In this document: one piece after another, positions 12,257 through 23,841 of the stretch
Layout of the letters: each line of letters begins with the position of its first letter
How positions within the stretch are numbered: position 1 is the first letter of the stretch
NCBI RefSeq assembly: GCF_003255815.1
Contig: NC_037670.1
Coordinates: 62,078,031 to 62,142,030 of the forward strand
DNA: 64,000 nt
Direction of reading: 5' to 3'
Source of the DNA: Theropithecus gelada
Taxonomy: Eukaryota > Chordata > Mammalia > Primates > Cercopithecidae
Made by a program: the position numbers and the translations under genes
Notes under the pieces: model-generated
Databases searched by the model: none
The model's input: only the letters and a program-made list of their open reading frames with translations
Told to the model about the DNA's origin: nothing

Positions 12257-12814
12257 GTTTAACTTACCACAATCTACTTTTGATAGCTACCACCCCCTTT
12301 ACCTATAATAAAATGTTAAGTTAGTACACTTCCGTTTTTCCTCTCCCATTCCTTTTTTCTGTTCTTGTCATATGTTTTAGTTTTACATATGTTATAAACT
12401 CTATATTACATTGTTATTATTTTTGTTTGAACAATGAGTTATCTTTTCAAGAAATTTAAATAATAGGAAAAAAATCTTATTTATTTAGACGTCATTACCA
12501 GAGCTCTTCACTCATTTCTGTGGATCTGTATTACCCTCCAGTATTAACTTCCCTTTGACTGAAGGACTTCCTTCAACATTTCTCACAGCACAGGTCTGCT
12601 GGGGATGCATTCCTTCAGCTTTGGTATCCTTGAAAAAAGATTTCCTTGTGCTTTAGTTTTTGAAGACATTTTCACTGAGTATAAAAGTCTAGGTTACCAG
12701 ATGTTTTTCCTCTCCATACTTCCCTACATTGTCTTCTTGTTCATAGTTTCTGATGAGACAGCTGCTTGTTATCCATATATTTGTCCTGCTATACAAATGT
12801 CTTTTTTCTCTGCC

Positions 12815-12890
12815 ATAATATATATAATATATCATGTATATAATACTACTATAACATATAATATAAATATATACATATGTATATGTATAT
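12815..12890. repeat. AT-rich imperfect repeat
   Basis: Imperfect alternating A/T sequence in the ORF1-side part of the L1, with 'tatacatatgtatatgtata' at the right edge. Confidence 0.7.
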
Positions 12891-13295
12891 TGTGCTTCTT
12901 GAAACTATACCACAATTCACTGATGGCTACGTTCATTTTATTTATCATTTATTTATTACCTTTTCTTTCTGTATTTCTTTGTGCATCTAATTTCGAATAG
13001 TTTCTATTCTTCAAGTTCATTGAAATGTTCTTCTGCAATGTCTAATCTACCATTAATTCTACCTAATGTATTTTTTCATCCCACCTATTCCAATTTTCAA
13101 CTCTAGAATTTTAATTTGGGCATTTTTTTAATACTTTTCATGTTTCTACTTAATTTTTTAAAACATATAAAGTTATCATCCTGTCTTAGTATTCTTGCCT
13201 GCTAATCCAAGCATCTGTGTCAGTTCTGGGTTACTTTTCACTGATGGATTTATATCCTCATTATGAGATACAGAAGCTACTTAAAACTGTTTAGG

Positions 13296-13590
13296 AGCTG
13301 GGCGCAGTGGCTCACGCCTATAATCCCAGCACTTTGGGGGGCTGAGGCAGGTGGGTCACCTGAGGTCAGAAGTTTGAGACCACCCTGGCCAACATAGTGA
13401 AACCCTATCTCTACTAAAAATACAAAAATTAGCCAGGTGTGGTGGCATGCACCTGCAGTCCCAGCTACTTGGGAGGCTGAGGCAGGACAATTGCTTGAAC
13501 CTGGGAGCAGAGGTTTCAGTGAGCCGAGATAGCACCACTGCACTCCAGCCTGGGCGACAGAGTGGGATTCCATCACAAACAAACAAACAA
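13296..13590 (+). mobile_element. Alu SINE (AluS-like), full length
   Basis: Starts 'agctgggcgcagtggctcac' and ends with an AAAC-type tail. Flanking duplications 'aaaactgtttagg' (13283-13295) and 'aaaactggttagg' (13591-13603) differ by one base. Inserted in the 5' part of the old L1. Confidence 0.97.
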
Positions 13591-14155
13591 AAAACTGGTT
13601 AGGTTGAACTGAGAGTGCTCAGCCTAGCACAAATAATTTTCTTCCTACTTAGTCAAGACCTTTCTGCTCATTTTACCTAGTTCCACATGGACATAGAGGT
13701 TCTCCAGTTTGGCTGGTCAATGTTATTTCTTGACCTGGGTAAGTGCTGGATATTGCTACTCAGATCCTTCTGGGTGGCTCTTTCCTAGCCTCAGAGACCT
13801 TCCTCATGCATCGGATTCAGCTGAATGCTCAAGGGGGACTCTCTGCAGATATCAGGAAGGCTCTGTCCCTGCAGCTTTCCTTCTTGGCCTTCCCTTACTC
13901 TCTTTGTCTCCTCATCGCAGGGTATCCTGGCCTGTCTCTGAACATCCTTGAGAGATCAGTTGAAGCCTGGAAATTCTCAAGGCAGGAAGATTAGGAAATT
14001 GTAGGGCTCACTTGGTTTGTTTTCCATCTTTCACGGACCACTATCCTTCATTGCTTAATGCCCAGTGTCTTGCAAACTGTACATTTTGCCTTATGTTTGG
14101 TAGCTTCATAAAGGAAGGTAAATCCAGTTCTTGTTTCTCCATCTTGAAATTAAAT

Positions 14156-14692
14156 GCAAGTCTCAGATAATATCTTTAACAAAAAGCCACAACAAGGTAA
14201 CCAAGGATTTGAAGGGAAAAATTAAAAGTTTGAAACCTGAACAATCCAAGTGTAAGAGGTTCGCAAATTGAATGCCATCATAATGACCAGTAGGTTATGC
14301 AGCCTGGGTGAAGGAGAATCAGGAGGAGCACCAAGAATGGAGGCAGCTATCAGAAGAAGGATTCGATTTAGAGCTCAAGATTTCATCTTTCCTTGTGCCT
14401 CCTTTCTGATCCCTTTCTATTCCACTTCACCCTGCCTCCAGCCTATGGGCAGCTACAACCATGTCACAAAAAGCCGAGTGCTCTCCTCTCTCTTCCCAAC
14501 TCTAATCTAAGTAAATGTGTCCCTTTCCCATTCTTAAAGAGGTTTGTGTGGTGATTTACTTATTTAACGAAGATGATGAGCTGAAAAGTGCAAAGCAAGT
14601 CATGGAGCACAGTAGCTTATGACGTTCTGCCCTCCAGGAAACTCTGCTGCCTTCTTGAGGGCCAAAGCCCCCGGCTCACAATAGGATGATAA
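14156..14692. other. Single-copy DNA between L1 and LTR
   Basis: No repeat or exon recognised. A short frame at 14268-14510 has no known domain. Confidence 0.5.
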
Positions 14693-15327
14693 TGTTACCA
14701 GAAAGCGGTCCCAGTTCAGACCCCAAGAGAGGATTCTTGAACTGCGTGCAAGATACAATTCAGGGGTAGTCCACAGAGTAAAATGAAAGCAAGTTTATTA
14801 GGAAAGTAAAGGAATAAAAGAATGGCTATTCCATAGGCAGAGCAGTGGCATGGGCTGCTGGACTGAGTATACTTACAACTGTTTCTTGATTATATGCTAA
14901 ACAGGGGTGGATTATTCATGAGTTTTCCAAGAAAGGGGTAGGTAATTCCCGGAACTGAGGGTTCCTCCCCTTTTTAGACCATATAGGGTAACTTTCTGAC
15001 GTTTCCATGGCATCTGTAAACTGTCATGTCATGGGTGGGAGTGTCTTTCAGCATGTGAATGCATTATAATTAGCGTATAATGAACAGTGAGGATGACCAG
15101 AAATCACTTTCCTCACCGTCTCGGTCTTGGTAGGTTTTGGCCGGCTTCTTTGCCGCAACACGTTTTATCACCAAGGTCTTCGTGACCTGCATCTTGTGCC
15201 AACCTCCTATCTCATCCTGTTACTTAGAATGCCTAAACTCCTGGGAATGCAACCCAGCAGGTCTCAGCCTTATTTAAACCCAGCCCCTATTCAAGATGGA
15301 GTCACTCTGGTTCAAACACCTCTGACA
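14693..15327 (-). mobile_element. Solo LTR of a class I (gamma-type) endogenous retrovirus
   Basis: 635 bp with TG...CA ends: on the minus strand it runs from 'tgtcagaggtgtttgaacca' (15327) to '...tggtaaca' (14693). Flanking 4-bp duplications ATAA (14689-14692 and 15328-15331) fit class I integration. The complement of an AATAAA signal lies near 14794 ('gcaagtttattagg'). There is no internal sequence, so it arose by LTR-LTR recombination. Confidence 0.9.
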
Positions 15328-15331
15328 ATAA

Positions 15332-16212
15332 TGGTGGGATAGTTAAGTAGGGACTGGCTGGTGGTGGCAAGTCTGCACAAACAACTGGTTATTTCACTTC
15401 TGGAGAAGACCAGCTCCTGCAGCAGGACTTTTCAGAGCAGGACCCAAGGAGCCCAGTTTTCTGCCTTCATGCCCCTTGCTCAGTCAGGCCTCAAAGACTG
15501 GAGAGAATACGAGCAGACACTTGACAATAATGGAGATGAAGGAGGAACAGTAGAGGCCCAGTTGGCCCTGCAGTTGGAATTAAAAATCTGGATGTCAGTG
15601 CTGACACTGTCAACAGGTCAACTCACTCCCTCTGCGCCTCCATTTCCACACCAGTAAAACGAAGATGATAACAATTCCCCACAACTGTGAGCTAGAAATG
15701 AATGATGGTAGCATTAGCCTTACTCTGCGGGGATGGTTCCTATAGATTTAGTGGTCAGACTAGCCTATGGGTAGGAAGGTGAGAAGACAACAGGATTCTA
15801 GGGTTACCTCTGTAGGTACTCAAATAGATACCATTTCAGGGACAAGTTGCCCCTTTTCATTTGGGAAAATCTGCAGATTTAATAAGCATCTGCTTATGAA
15901 GTCACTTAAGGTTATGCAGAATCATCACCATGAACCCCATTACACTAACACTAATGCCACCATAGAATAGAGAGGGTTGCTCAGAATGGCCACAGTATTG
16001 TCACAAAGAAACCTCCAGTTACACCAGGAGATGGCTACCATCACCGATGTTCAAATCTTGCCTTCATTTTGAATAAAAACCAAACTATCTCATGCCTCTT
16101 ATTGTCAATCAGTGTTCTCAGATAATTAAGACTCTATTAATTCATGGCAAAAAGTGTAATTAAGAGGCTTAATTATGTCTGTGTGGAGTAAGGGGACTCA
16201 GCAGGGCATAAG
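15332..16212. other. Single-copy DNA with one MIR
   Basis: Apart from the MIR at 15580-15715 no repeat is seen. 16120-16180 contains four TAATTA/TTAATTA cores (see findings). No exon recognised. Confidence 0.5.
15580..15715 (+). mobile_element. MIR SINE
   Basis: 'aacaggtcaactcactccct', 'ctgcgcctccatttccacac' and 'agtaaaacgaagatgataac' follow the MIR core (acctctctgtgcctcagtttcctcatctgtaaaatggggata). Confidence 0.65.
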
Positions 16213-16412
16213 GCAGAGGCTCTCAAATTTTAATTGCATTAGAATCACCCGGGGAGCTTGTTAAAAATGCAAATTCCTTGGCTCTTTGCCAAGGTATTCT
16301 GATTCAGTGGGTCTGGGTGGGATTCAAGAATGTGCATATTTCTTCTGCATGTAAATTGACAGGTAATTCTAGCGCATTTGTGTGGGGACACAACTTTGGA
16401 AAACACTGGTCT
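16213..16412 (+). mobile_element. MER5A-type hAT-Charlie element
   Basis: Starts 'cagaggctctcaaattttaa', carries 'agaatcacccggggagcttg', 'tctgattcagtgggtctggg' and 'caagaatgtgcatatttct', and ends 'actttggaaaacactg'. These are the ends and core of MER5-type elements. The 8-bp target duplication is no longer convincing. Confidence 0.85.
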
Positions 16413-16589
16413 AATAAAAAGAAAAACAATATTTGAAGACAGAAAAGATCTGTGTGTTAGAGATTCAGCGACGCAGTTTGGTCAGTGTTTATAAGAGGAA
16501 TGCAGAAGATTTCCTGCAGTAAGAGTCCAAATGTCTTTGGGAATGCAATACACATTTTAATGTGCCTTGTACACCTCCTCCCCAAAGCC

Positions 16590-16745
16590 ACGGTCTATTG
16601 AACTCTTACCATGAACCCAACACAAAGTGCTAAGTGGCCCCTTAATCCTTTAATACTTTTACATGTGAGATCAATATTATTACTCCTGTTGTACAAAAGA
16701 GGGAACTAGAGAGGACAAATGGCTTTCATGCAGTCACCTGGATCT
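16590..16745 (-). mobile_element. MIR SINE
   Basis: Antisense MIR: 'ctattgaactcttaccatga', 'aatccttt..acatgtgaga' region, then 'gtacaaaagagggaactaga', matching the gcttactatgtgcc... gatgaggaaactgag order. Confidence 0.65.
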
Positions 16746-16816
16746 TACATTACTAAGGAGAAAAGTATTAATATTAGTCAGAATTCTCCAGAAAAACAGA
16801 GCCAATAGGATATGAA

Positions 16817-16834
16817 TGTGTATGTGTGTGTGTG

Positions 16835-16882
<48 letters not shown>
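16817..16882. repeat. (TG)n(TA)n microsatellite
   Basis: TG dinucleotides from 16817 to 16836, then about 42 bases of uninterrupted alternating AT to 16882. Long enough to be length-variable. Confidence 0.95.
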
Positions 16883-16884
<2 letters not shown>

Positions 16885-17069
16885 ATATCAATATAAAGAG
16901 GTTTATTATAAGGAATATGTTCATGTTATTGTGGAAATAAGTACAGACCCAGAAGAGCCAAAGGTACCATTCCAGGTCAGGTTTGAGTCTGAAGGCAGGA
17001 GAAGACTGATGTTCTAAGGAGGACAGTCAGGCAGAGAGGAAGGTTCTGTCCTACTTAGCTGTTTATTCT

Positions 17070-17221
17070 TTTTCTGTTTTGTTTTGTTTTGTTTGAGAAA
17101 GAGTTTTGCTCTGCCACCCAGGTTGGAATGCAGTGGCGCCATCTTGGCTCACTGCAACCTCCGCCTCCTGGGTTCAAGCAATTCTCCTGCCTCAGCCTCC
17201 CAAGTAGCTGGGGCTACAGGT
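17070..17221 (-). mobile_element. Alu arm (5'-truncated)
   Basis: A TTTTG tail followed by 'gttttgctctgccacccagg' to 'gctggggctacagg'; it stops before the middle linker, so only the right arm is present. Imperfect flanking repeats 'gctgtttattct' and 'gctgttcatttc' suggest a short insertion rather than a deletion. Confidence 0.9.
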
Positions 17222-17408
17222 GCTGTTCATTTCATTCAGGCCCTAAATGGACAGGATGAGTCCCCACATGCTGGGGAGGGCCATCTGCTTTACTCAGTTG
17301 GTCAATTCAGATATTAATCCAGAAATGCCCTCACAGAGATGCCCAGAAATAATGTTTCACCAAACATCTGGGCACCTTGTGACTCAGTCAACTTGACAGC
17401 TACCATCC

Positions 17409-18724
17409 ACCAGCACAGTCCCTGCACGGGGTCTTTGTTATTCAGCATCTCCACACTGGGGGCAGCAGAAGCAAGGGCAGGCTGCCTATTTTCTGATCTC
17501 TGCATTATTACCTACTGCTTTTGGATGGCAGGCTGTGACAGAGCAGGATGCCTTTGGAGGGGACAGGCATTGTGCCATGGGAGTGGAAGTCCCGTCCTCA
17601 CCACGGGCCATGTCCTCTGAGCTGAGCTTGGGGAGGCACACCCTTCCCACCACTCCTCACGCTCTGTGAGGCAGATGTACCATGTCCCCAGGGTGTTGCT
17701 CTGGCAATTCCAGAGGCTATGACCCCTGCAGGAGATCTCAGTTCAGGTAACAGCTTTGGGGAAGAGGAAAGGGAGCAGGAGCAATACATTCAGATATTCA
17801 GTCCATCCTCTACTCCTGGGAAGGAAATAGATTCCAGGACTGTTCAGAGAACAATTTGCTATGAAAACAGGAGACAAAGAAGGTGGCAGACCAGCAGGTG
17901 ACCTCTCTGATCCTCTGCTACTGTTGCTGACAACATTACACACTCCACAGGATGCAGTCATGAAGTGCCAGCATTTCATGCCCACAAAAACGCAGAGTGG
18001 TGAGCGTTCTCACCCATCGTCTTTTACAGATGAGGAAACTGAGGTGGGGGGAAGGTAAGTGATGCAGCCAGTAAATGGTGAAGGCAGAACATACATTTGC
18101 ATCTGCCCCACCCCAGATCGCATCCTCTCTTACTGAAGCTGAACACCGAAAAGTCCCAAGAATCACTATAAGAGAGGTCTGGGTCGAGTTCAAATGCCTG
18201 GGATGGATCAGGGGAATGTCACTTTCAGAATTCAGCAACTTTAAGATTTAAGTTCATAGAAAATCTGCAGAACAATGGGGCTATTGGTTGGACCTTAAAG
18301 TCATACTGTCCAACAGGCAAAGAATGGTGACACTTCACAGTGAGTGTTTGGACTCCACAACTGTGAAGACAGGGGTGTGGTGCCCTCGTGGGGACGTTCT
18401 CCTGGGTAGGGCAGCAGACAGGGAGACGGCATGTGGGGAGACGCAGAGGTCAGAGCAGGGGAAAGCTGGAGCAAACACAAGCCTGAAAGCCTGGCCCCAT
18501 TATGGATCCCCACCATGAAGTCAACAAGTTAACACCATGCTCAGGTCTGAGTTGGGTCAGGAATGCGGGCGTAGCTGAAGGTGCCTGAACATTCAAATTG
18601 CACGCTGAGAGGAGGCAGGACGATTAGGGAAAGCAGATCAAAGCCGACACAACCTTGTAAGCTGCTGAGGAAATCTTACATGGCCTATGACTGCAGGTTT
18701 TAATAGTGAAAAATCGGTTATCTA
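17409..18724. other. Single-copy DNA with one MIR
   Basis: GC content is higher than in the neighbours. Several short frames overlap here on both strands; none shows a domain or splice-bounded exon. A MIR lies at 17995-18085. Confidence 0.5.
17995..18085 (-). mobile_element. MIR SINE fragment
   Basis: 'tcttttacagatgaggaaac' followed by 'tgaggtggggggaaggtaag' is the MIR core in antisense. Confidence 0.7.
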
Positions 18725-19165
18725 GAGTTTACAGAAAGTGCAAATTAAAACAATAGTGAAGGAATAGAATCACCTTCAAAGTTACTTGAGGCAAAAAATT
18801 ATATTGTTGAGAGTGTTGGGAAATGAATATTATCTCATGTAGCTACTGGTGAAAATATAAATTATTACAAAGCTTCTGTCACACAATTTGAAACTATACT
18901 TCAAGCTTAAAAACGGCATATCTTTGATTTGGTGTTTATTTTCAAAATTTAGCACAAGTGAAGAGAAAAGAGCATGAAGATGTACATACAAAGAAATGTT
19001 CAATCATAGGGAATTGGTATAATAAATTATGGTTTAGTTATACAAAAGACAACTCCGAAGCCATTGAAAATGGTGTTGTTGAAACGTTTATTTAAATGGA
19101 AAGGTATTTAAAAATATTAAGTGAAAAGGAAAAATTAGGAAACCTCATATATTATTTTACAATTC
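18725..19165 (+). mobile_element. L1ME-type 3' region
   Basis: Sense L1: 'aaagtgcaaattaaaacaat', 'gctactggtgaaaatataaa', 'aatcatagggaattggtata' and 'taataaattatggtttagtt' follow the old L1 ORF2 3' end in order. No open frame. Confidence 0.75.
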
Positions 19166-20578
19166 TATCTATCTGAGAAAAATATTTTCCCCAGTAAATT
19201 TGTTTGAACCAATTAACAATAGCCAAAAATGGCAATCACATCTGCTACAGTTTTAGGTCTTCAACAGAATAGTGATATCCGTTGACAACACACAGCCTGG
19301 CAGAATGTGTGCGTGATGCTAGGAGCTCTTTCTTGGTCATGGAAAGGTCAATGTGAGGAGAGGCCTGTGGTTGTGTCCCTCCAAATTCCAGGAGGTGACA
19401 TAGGATTTGATTCTGGACACAGACTCAGCCACACTCCTAAGTCTTTCCCGCCCTTGACTTTTATCTCACACTACGTCTGACAATGAGTGGGTTGAACACG
19501 GGGCACTGGTGACTACTTGTATGTGGCCACTTCACCAAATCAGAACTCCTGGCTCATGAGGGATCCATGTGAATGGGACATTTCAGCAGTACTGACCACA
19601 GCCATAGAAGAGATTTTAGTCACCAGTCAACCCACTGAAAGCAATCCATTTCAAAAGAACCCAACTTGGCTGAATTTTCCTTAAAACCTGGCTACACTGT
19701 AATTAAACAGAATGCTGTATTTAATTATGGCACTGGGCCACCAAAATAATCGTGCAGGTAAAAGCCCATAAATATTTAAACATACGTACACTAGGAGAAA
19801 TGAGTAATTCATTCTGTCAGCTGCATAACATTTAAGTCCCTTTCTAATCCCTCTTTGGCTCAGCCTTTGCGACTACTAATTATATAGTAGTGAAGAAAAT
19901 ATGAACATAATCAAGGAGTAATATCACAATCCATTACTTTTTAAATTTCTCTTTCTGTCCAAAGAACATGCTTATTACTCTGTAGGACACTGGAGTAAAG
20001 TACAGAGTGCCTGGATTATTATAATGTGCAAAGAGCAAGGGTGAGTGCGTTTGCAAGAGTCACTGTTGTGCCTGGATTCCTTTTGAAAGCTCTTTGATCT
20101 CAGCAGGGTTTTGAACCAAAAGACTTCAAAAAACCTCATCAGCATCAGCGAACACAAACAGCAGTTGTGGAGGTGGACAGACCCTTGTTATTATTTTTTT
20201 TAACTGGAAGCGTGCAGAAATTTTAGTGAAATAATATTTATCATATACTGGTCAAAGTTACTGATTTCAAGGTAAAGTAGAAATGGGTTTCAGATTTTTA
20301 ATGTTATCTTTAAATTGTAGTATTGTCTTCTGTGTCTTGTTGGAGTGCTAAGAACAAGTATGGGAGCCCTTTGATTTTCCACATGCTTTTAGGTAGCTTA
20401 AGGAATGCCGTGGGACTATAGTATTTATCATAGATAAAATGATTAAGTCTGAAAGCCCAGGCAATTGAAAACTGAAAAGTTCTCTGTGTGCTTGCCAATG
20501 TCAAGGCACAAATCCATGCCATTTGCTTCCAATTTAAAGACTTAGCTGTACTGCTAATATACATTTCTATTAAGAATT
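19166..20578. other. Single-copy DNA
   Basis: No repeat or exon recognised in 1.4 kb. 19690-19900 is AT-rich with several TAATT cores (see findings). Confidence 0.5.
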
Positions 20579-21047
20579 AAAGACACATGTACTTGTATGT
20601 TCATCACAGCACTATTCACAATAGCAAAGACATGGAATCAGCCTAGGTGCCCATCAACAGTGGATTGGATAAAGAAAATGTTGTGCATATACACCATGGA
20701 ATACCATGCAGCCATACAAAAGAACAAAGTCCTGTCCTTTACAGCAACATAGATGCAACTGGAGCCTGCTATCCTAAGCAAATTAATGCAGAAACAGATA
20801 CCACATGTTCTCACGTGTGGGAGCTAAATATTGGATACTCATAGACATTAAGATGGGAACAACAGACACTGGGGACTATTAGAGCGGGAGGTAGAGAGTG
20901 GGGCAAAAACTACCTATCGGGTACTATGCTCACTACCTGGGTGACGGGATCTATTATACCACAAACCTCAGCATCATGCAGTATGCCCTCATAACAAACC
21001 TGTGCATGCACCCTCTGACTCTAAAATAAAAGCTGGAAAAAAAAAAG
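20579..21047 (+). mobile_element. Primate L1 3' end (L1MA/L1PB age)
   Basis: Sense L1 3' end: 'cagcactattcacaatagca', 'ataccatgcagccatacaaa', 'agataccacatgttctcacg', 'cctgtgcatgcaccctctga', then an A-tail at 21038-21047. 5'-truncated. Frames within it are L1 by-products. Confidence 0.9.
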
Positions 21048-21403
21048 AATATATTTGTATCCAATTTTTGTTTGATTATTCTTTCATTTAGTTTTCTATT
21101 GTTTTAAAAACAGATATTGCAATGTTCTTTTGTTCTTCCTTGCCCTATATCTTTTCCTCTTTCTGCTAACAGCACTCTTTTTCCCTTTAGGAAACCACAA
21201 GCTTCCTAGTTCAAATGGTCCTGTTCAGACTGTTAATACCTTGCTTCATCCTCTATCTTGCTCTATGCTCTCACCACAGAAGCCTTCAAGTGCCCCAGCT
21301 GGTCACTTGGTGAACCACATCCCTGGACAGGCTGCAGTTGAGCCCTGATTATCATGGTTACTCATAAGTTTATCTGTTCATTGAGCTCAATAATTAGAGA
21401 AAA
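21048..21403. other. Short single-copy stretch
   Basis: T-rich then mixed sequence with a polypyrimidine run and 'ctttag' near 21185, but nothing that can be called an exon. Confidence 0.4.
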
Positions 21404-21618
21404 GTTGGCAAGCTTTTTCTGTAAAGCACCAAATAGTAAATATTTTAGTTTTGTGGGCCATATGGTCTGTTGTGATGACTCAATGCTTCCATTGTACCAA
21501 GAAAGCTGCAGACAATATGTAAACATATGGGCACAGCTGAGTTCCCATAAAACTTTATTGATAAAAGCAGGCAGTGGACTGGGTTTGGCTCACAGGCCAT
21601 AGTTTGCCAACCCTGGTT
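21404..21618 (+). mobile_element. hAT-type non-autonomous DNA transposon (MER)
   Basis: 'ggcaagctttttctgtaaag', 'atagtaaatattttagtttt', 'cataaaactttattgataaa' and 'catagtttgccaaccctgg' are the ends and core of a common hAT-Charlie-type MER element. A second copy, reversed, lies at 57284-57500. Confidence 0.8.
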
Positions 21619-22243
21619 TGAGGGTATTACTTTTAAAACTATGTTCTGAAGAGATTCCTCAAGTAAAAGAAGGAATTGGGGGTGGTATCTCCCACTCCAA
21701 CTCACTTTACCCCTGGGGAATCAGAGCAGCCTCTCTTTCCTCTGTTTATGTATTGATACCCATTTTCAATCTTCAGTTTTTAAAAATGACATTGTTTAGC
21801 TCATAACAGTTTTGAAAATGAATGACAAGATGATTCATGACATGTGTTACTAATCATTTAACTTTGATTCAGGGTTCTGAGAGGGAAGGAGTAACATTTA
21901 GAGAGTTTTCTGTGGTTAGGCACAGTGTGTTGGAGACTATCACACATGACATCTCATGTATTTCTGATAGAACAGCTTATAGATGAGTGAGCTAGAATAT
22001 CCGGCATGTACACACATCACAGCATGACTTGTCTTCACCATCAACTGTAGCAACTTTTGTTAACATGATCTAAAGGAATCATTTGAAACTGTTTTTTTAC
22101 TGGATATAGTAGGGAAATTGATATATTAGGATGGAAAAGCAGGACAAATATTAATGAAATATATATTTTATGGGCTTATTGTTGAAAAAGAAAGTAGAAG
22201 AAAATCATCTTATTGGAAAAATATGGGGATAATCATTTGTACT
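21619..22243. other. Mostly single-copy DNA, one MIR-like scrap
   Basis: 21905-22030 ('ggcacagtgtgttggagact', 'cttatagatgagtgagctag') resembles an antisense MIR. The rest is unassigned. Confidence 0.45.
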
Positions 22244-22522
22244 TCTTTATTATTATTATTATTTTTTTGAGACCGAGTCTCACATGCTGTTGCTCAGGCT
22301 GGAGGGCAGTGGCATGATCATGGCTCACTGCAATCTCTGTCTCCCAGGCTCAAGCTAGAATCCTGCCTCAGCCTCCTGAGTCAAGCTATTTTTTGATCTT
22401 TTTGTAGAGACGGAGTTTCTCCATGTTGCTCAGGCTGGTCTTGAATTCCTGGATTCAAGCGATCCACCTGCCTCCACCTCTCAAAGCACTGAGACTACAG
22501 GCGTGAGCCACTGTGCCTGGCC
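22244..22522 (-). mobile_element. Alu SINE with a deleted linker
   Basis: Both arms are present ('gagaccgagtctcacatgct' and 'tgtgcctggcc'), but the linker that should follow 'cctcctgagt' is missing, so the arms meet near 22380. Tail contains TTA repeats. Old copy. Confidence 0.95.
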
Positions 22523-23000
22523 TGTTTGTATTTTTAAAAAAGTCTTTCATGGGAAGAAATTGGAATTCTTCTGCACTGCTAGAGGGAATATAAAATGGCA
22601 CAGCCACTGTGGAAACCAGCCACTATGGAAAACAGCATGATAGCTTCTTAAAAAATTAAAAATAGTATTACCATATGATCCAACCATTTCACTTCTGGGT
22701 ATATCTCCAAAGGAACTGAAAACAGAAACTTGAACAGATATTTGTACACCCATGTTCATAGCAACATTATTCACAATAGCCAAAAAATGGAAGCAATTCA
22801 AGTGTCCATCTGTGAATGAGTGGATAAACAAAATGTGGTATAAACATATAATGTAATATTGTTCAACCTTAGAAAGGAAAGAAATTCTGCCACATTCTAC
22901 AACATGGATAAATTGAAGACGTTATGTTAAATGAAAGAAGCCAGTCACAAATACTGAATGATTCCCCACATGGGAGGTATTCTATAGTAGTTAAATACGT

Positions 23001-23451
23001 TGTGAAAGGAAAATAAATCTTGGGTCCCTCAAATCACTAAGCAAAATGAAAAAGTCAAGCTGGGCACTGCTTAGGGAAAACCTGCTTCCCATTCTATTCA
23101 AAGTCACCCCTCTGTTCACGGAGATAAATGCATATCTGATTGCCTCCTTTGGACAGGCTAATTAGAAACTCAAAAGAATGCAACTATTTGTTTCTTGTCT
23201 ACTTATGACCTGGAAGCCCCCTCCCGGCTTTGAGTTGTCCCACCTTTCTGGACCAAACCAATGTTCATCTTACAAATGCTGACTGATGTCTCATGTCTCC
23301 CTAAATTGTATAAAACCAACCTGTGCTCTGACCACCTTGAGCACATGTCGTCAGGACCTCCTGAGGTTGTGTCACGGGTGCGTGTCCTCAATCTCAGCAA
23401 AATAAACTTTCTAAATTAACTGAGACCTGTCTCAGATATTCGGGGTTGACA
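23001..23451 (+). mobile_element. Solo LTR (class I-like) in the L1
   Basis: 451 bp, TG...CA: 'tgtgaaaggaaaataaatct' to 'cggggttgaca'. Promoter-like 'attgtataaaaccaacctg' near 23305 and a polyadenylation signal 'aaaataaac' near 23400. Flanks 'acgt' and 'aagt' may be a decayed 4-bp duplication. A related block occurs reversed at 34280-34520. Confidence 0.85.
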
Positions 23452-23519
23452 AAGTAAAGAGAGAAAGTGTAATGGTGGTTTCCAGAGGCTCGGGGATGGG
23501 AGACTAAGGAGTAGTTTTT

Positions 23520-23841
23520 TGTTGTTGTTGTTGTTAGTTTTGTTGTTGTTGTTGTGTTTGAGAGGGAGTCTCGCTCTATTGCCCAGGCTGGAGTGCAGTG
23601 GTGCCATCTCAGCTCACGGTAACCTTCACTTCCCAGATTCAAGCGATTCTTCTGCCTCGGCCTACTGAGTAGCTGGGACTACAGACACGCACCACCACGC
23701 CTGGCTAATTTTTGTATTTTTAGTAGAGATGGGTTTCACTGGGTTGGCCAGGCTGGTCTCGAACTCCTGACCTCAAGTGATCCAACCCACCTTGGTCTCT
23801 CAAAGTGCTGGGATTACAGGTGTGAGCCACCAAACCAGGCC
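23520..23841 (-). mobile_element. Alu SINE (AluS-like), full length
   Basis: TTG-repeat tail, then 'gagagggagtctcgctctat', ending 'caaaccaggcc'. Flanked by 'aggagtagttttt' (23507-23519) and 'aggagttgttttt' (23842-23854). Confidence 0.96.

Larger units (their letters stand above)
6510..14155 (-). mobile_element. Old, nearly full-length LINE-1 (L1M), five insertions inside
   Basis: Read from right to left this is one L1M: 5' untranslated region (13604-14155, ending 'tctccatcttg'), ORF1 and inter-ORF region (12030-13290), ORF2 (7580-10905) and 3' region (6510-7185). The order of motifs is collinear throughout, for example 'tcaccagtgaagccattgag' in the reverse transcriptase part. It is interrupted at 7187-7577, 9837-10220, 10931-11740 with 11741-12003, and 13296-13590. 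All frames are broken, so it cannot move. Confidence 0.85.
16770..17408 (-). mobile_element. MLT2-type (ERV-L) LTR, split by an Alu arm
   Basis: Opens with 'attagtcagaattctccaga' and closes with 'caacttgacagctaccatcc', the antisense ends of an MLT2-like LTR. 'atattaatccagaaatgccc' corresponds to the usual 'aatctcatccaaaaacaccc' block. A TG/TA microsatellite has grown near its left end and an Alu arm interrupts it. Confidence 0.8.

Noticed and set aside
12605..13000. A 131-residue hydrophobic frame that looks like a membrane protein
   Set aside because: It is AT-rich antisense L1 with a TA repeat, which yields hydrophobic residues by composition.
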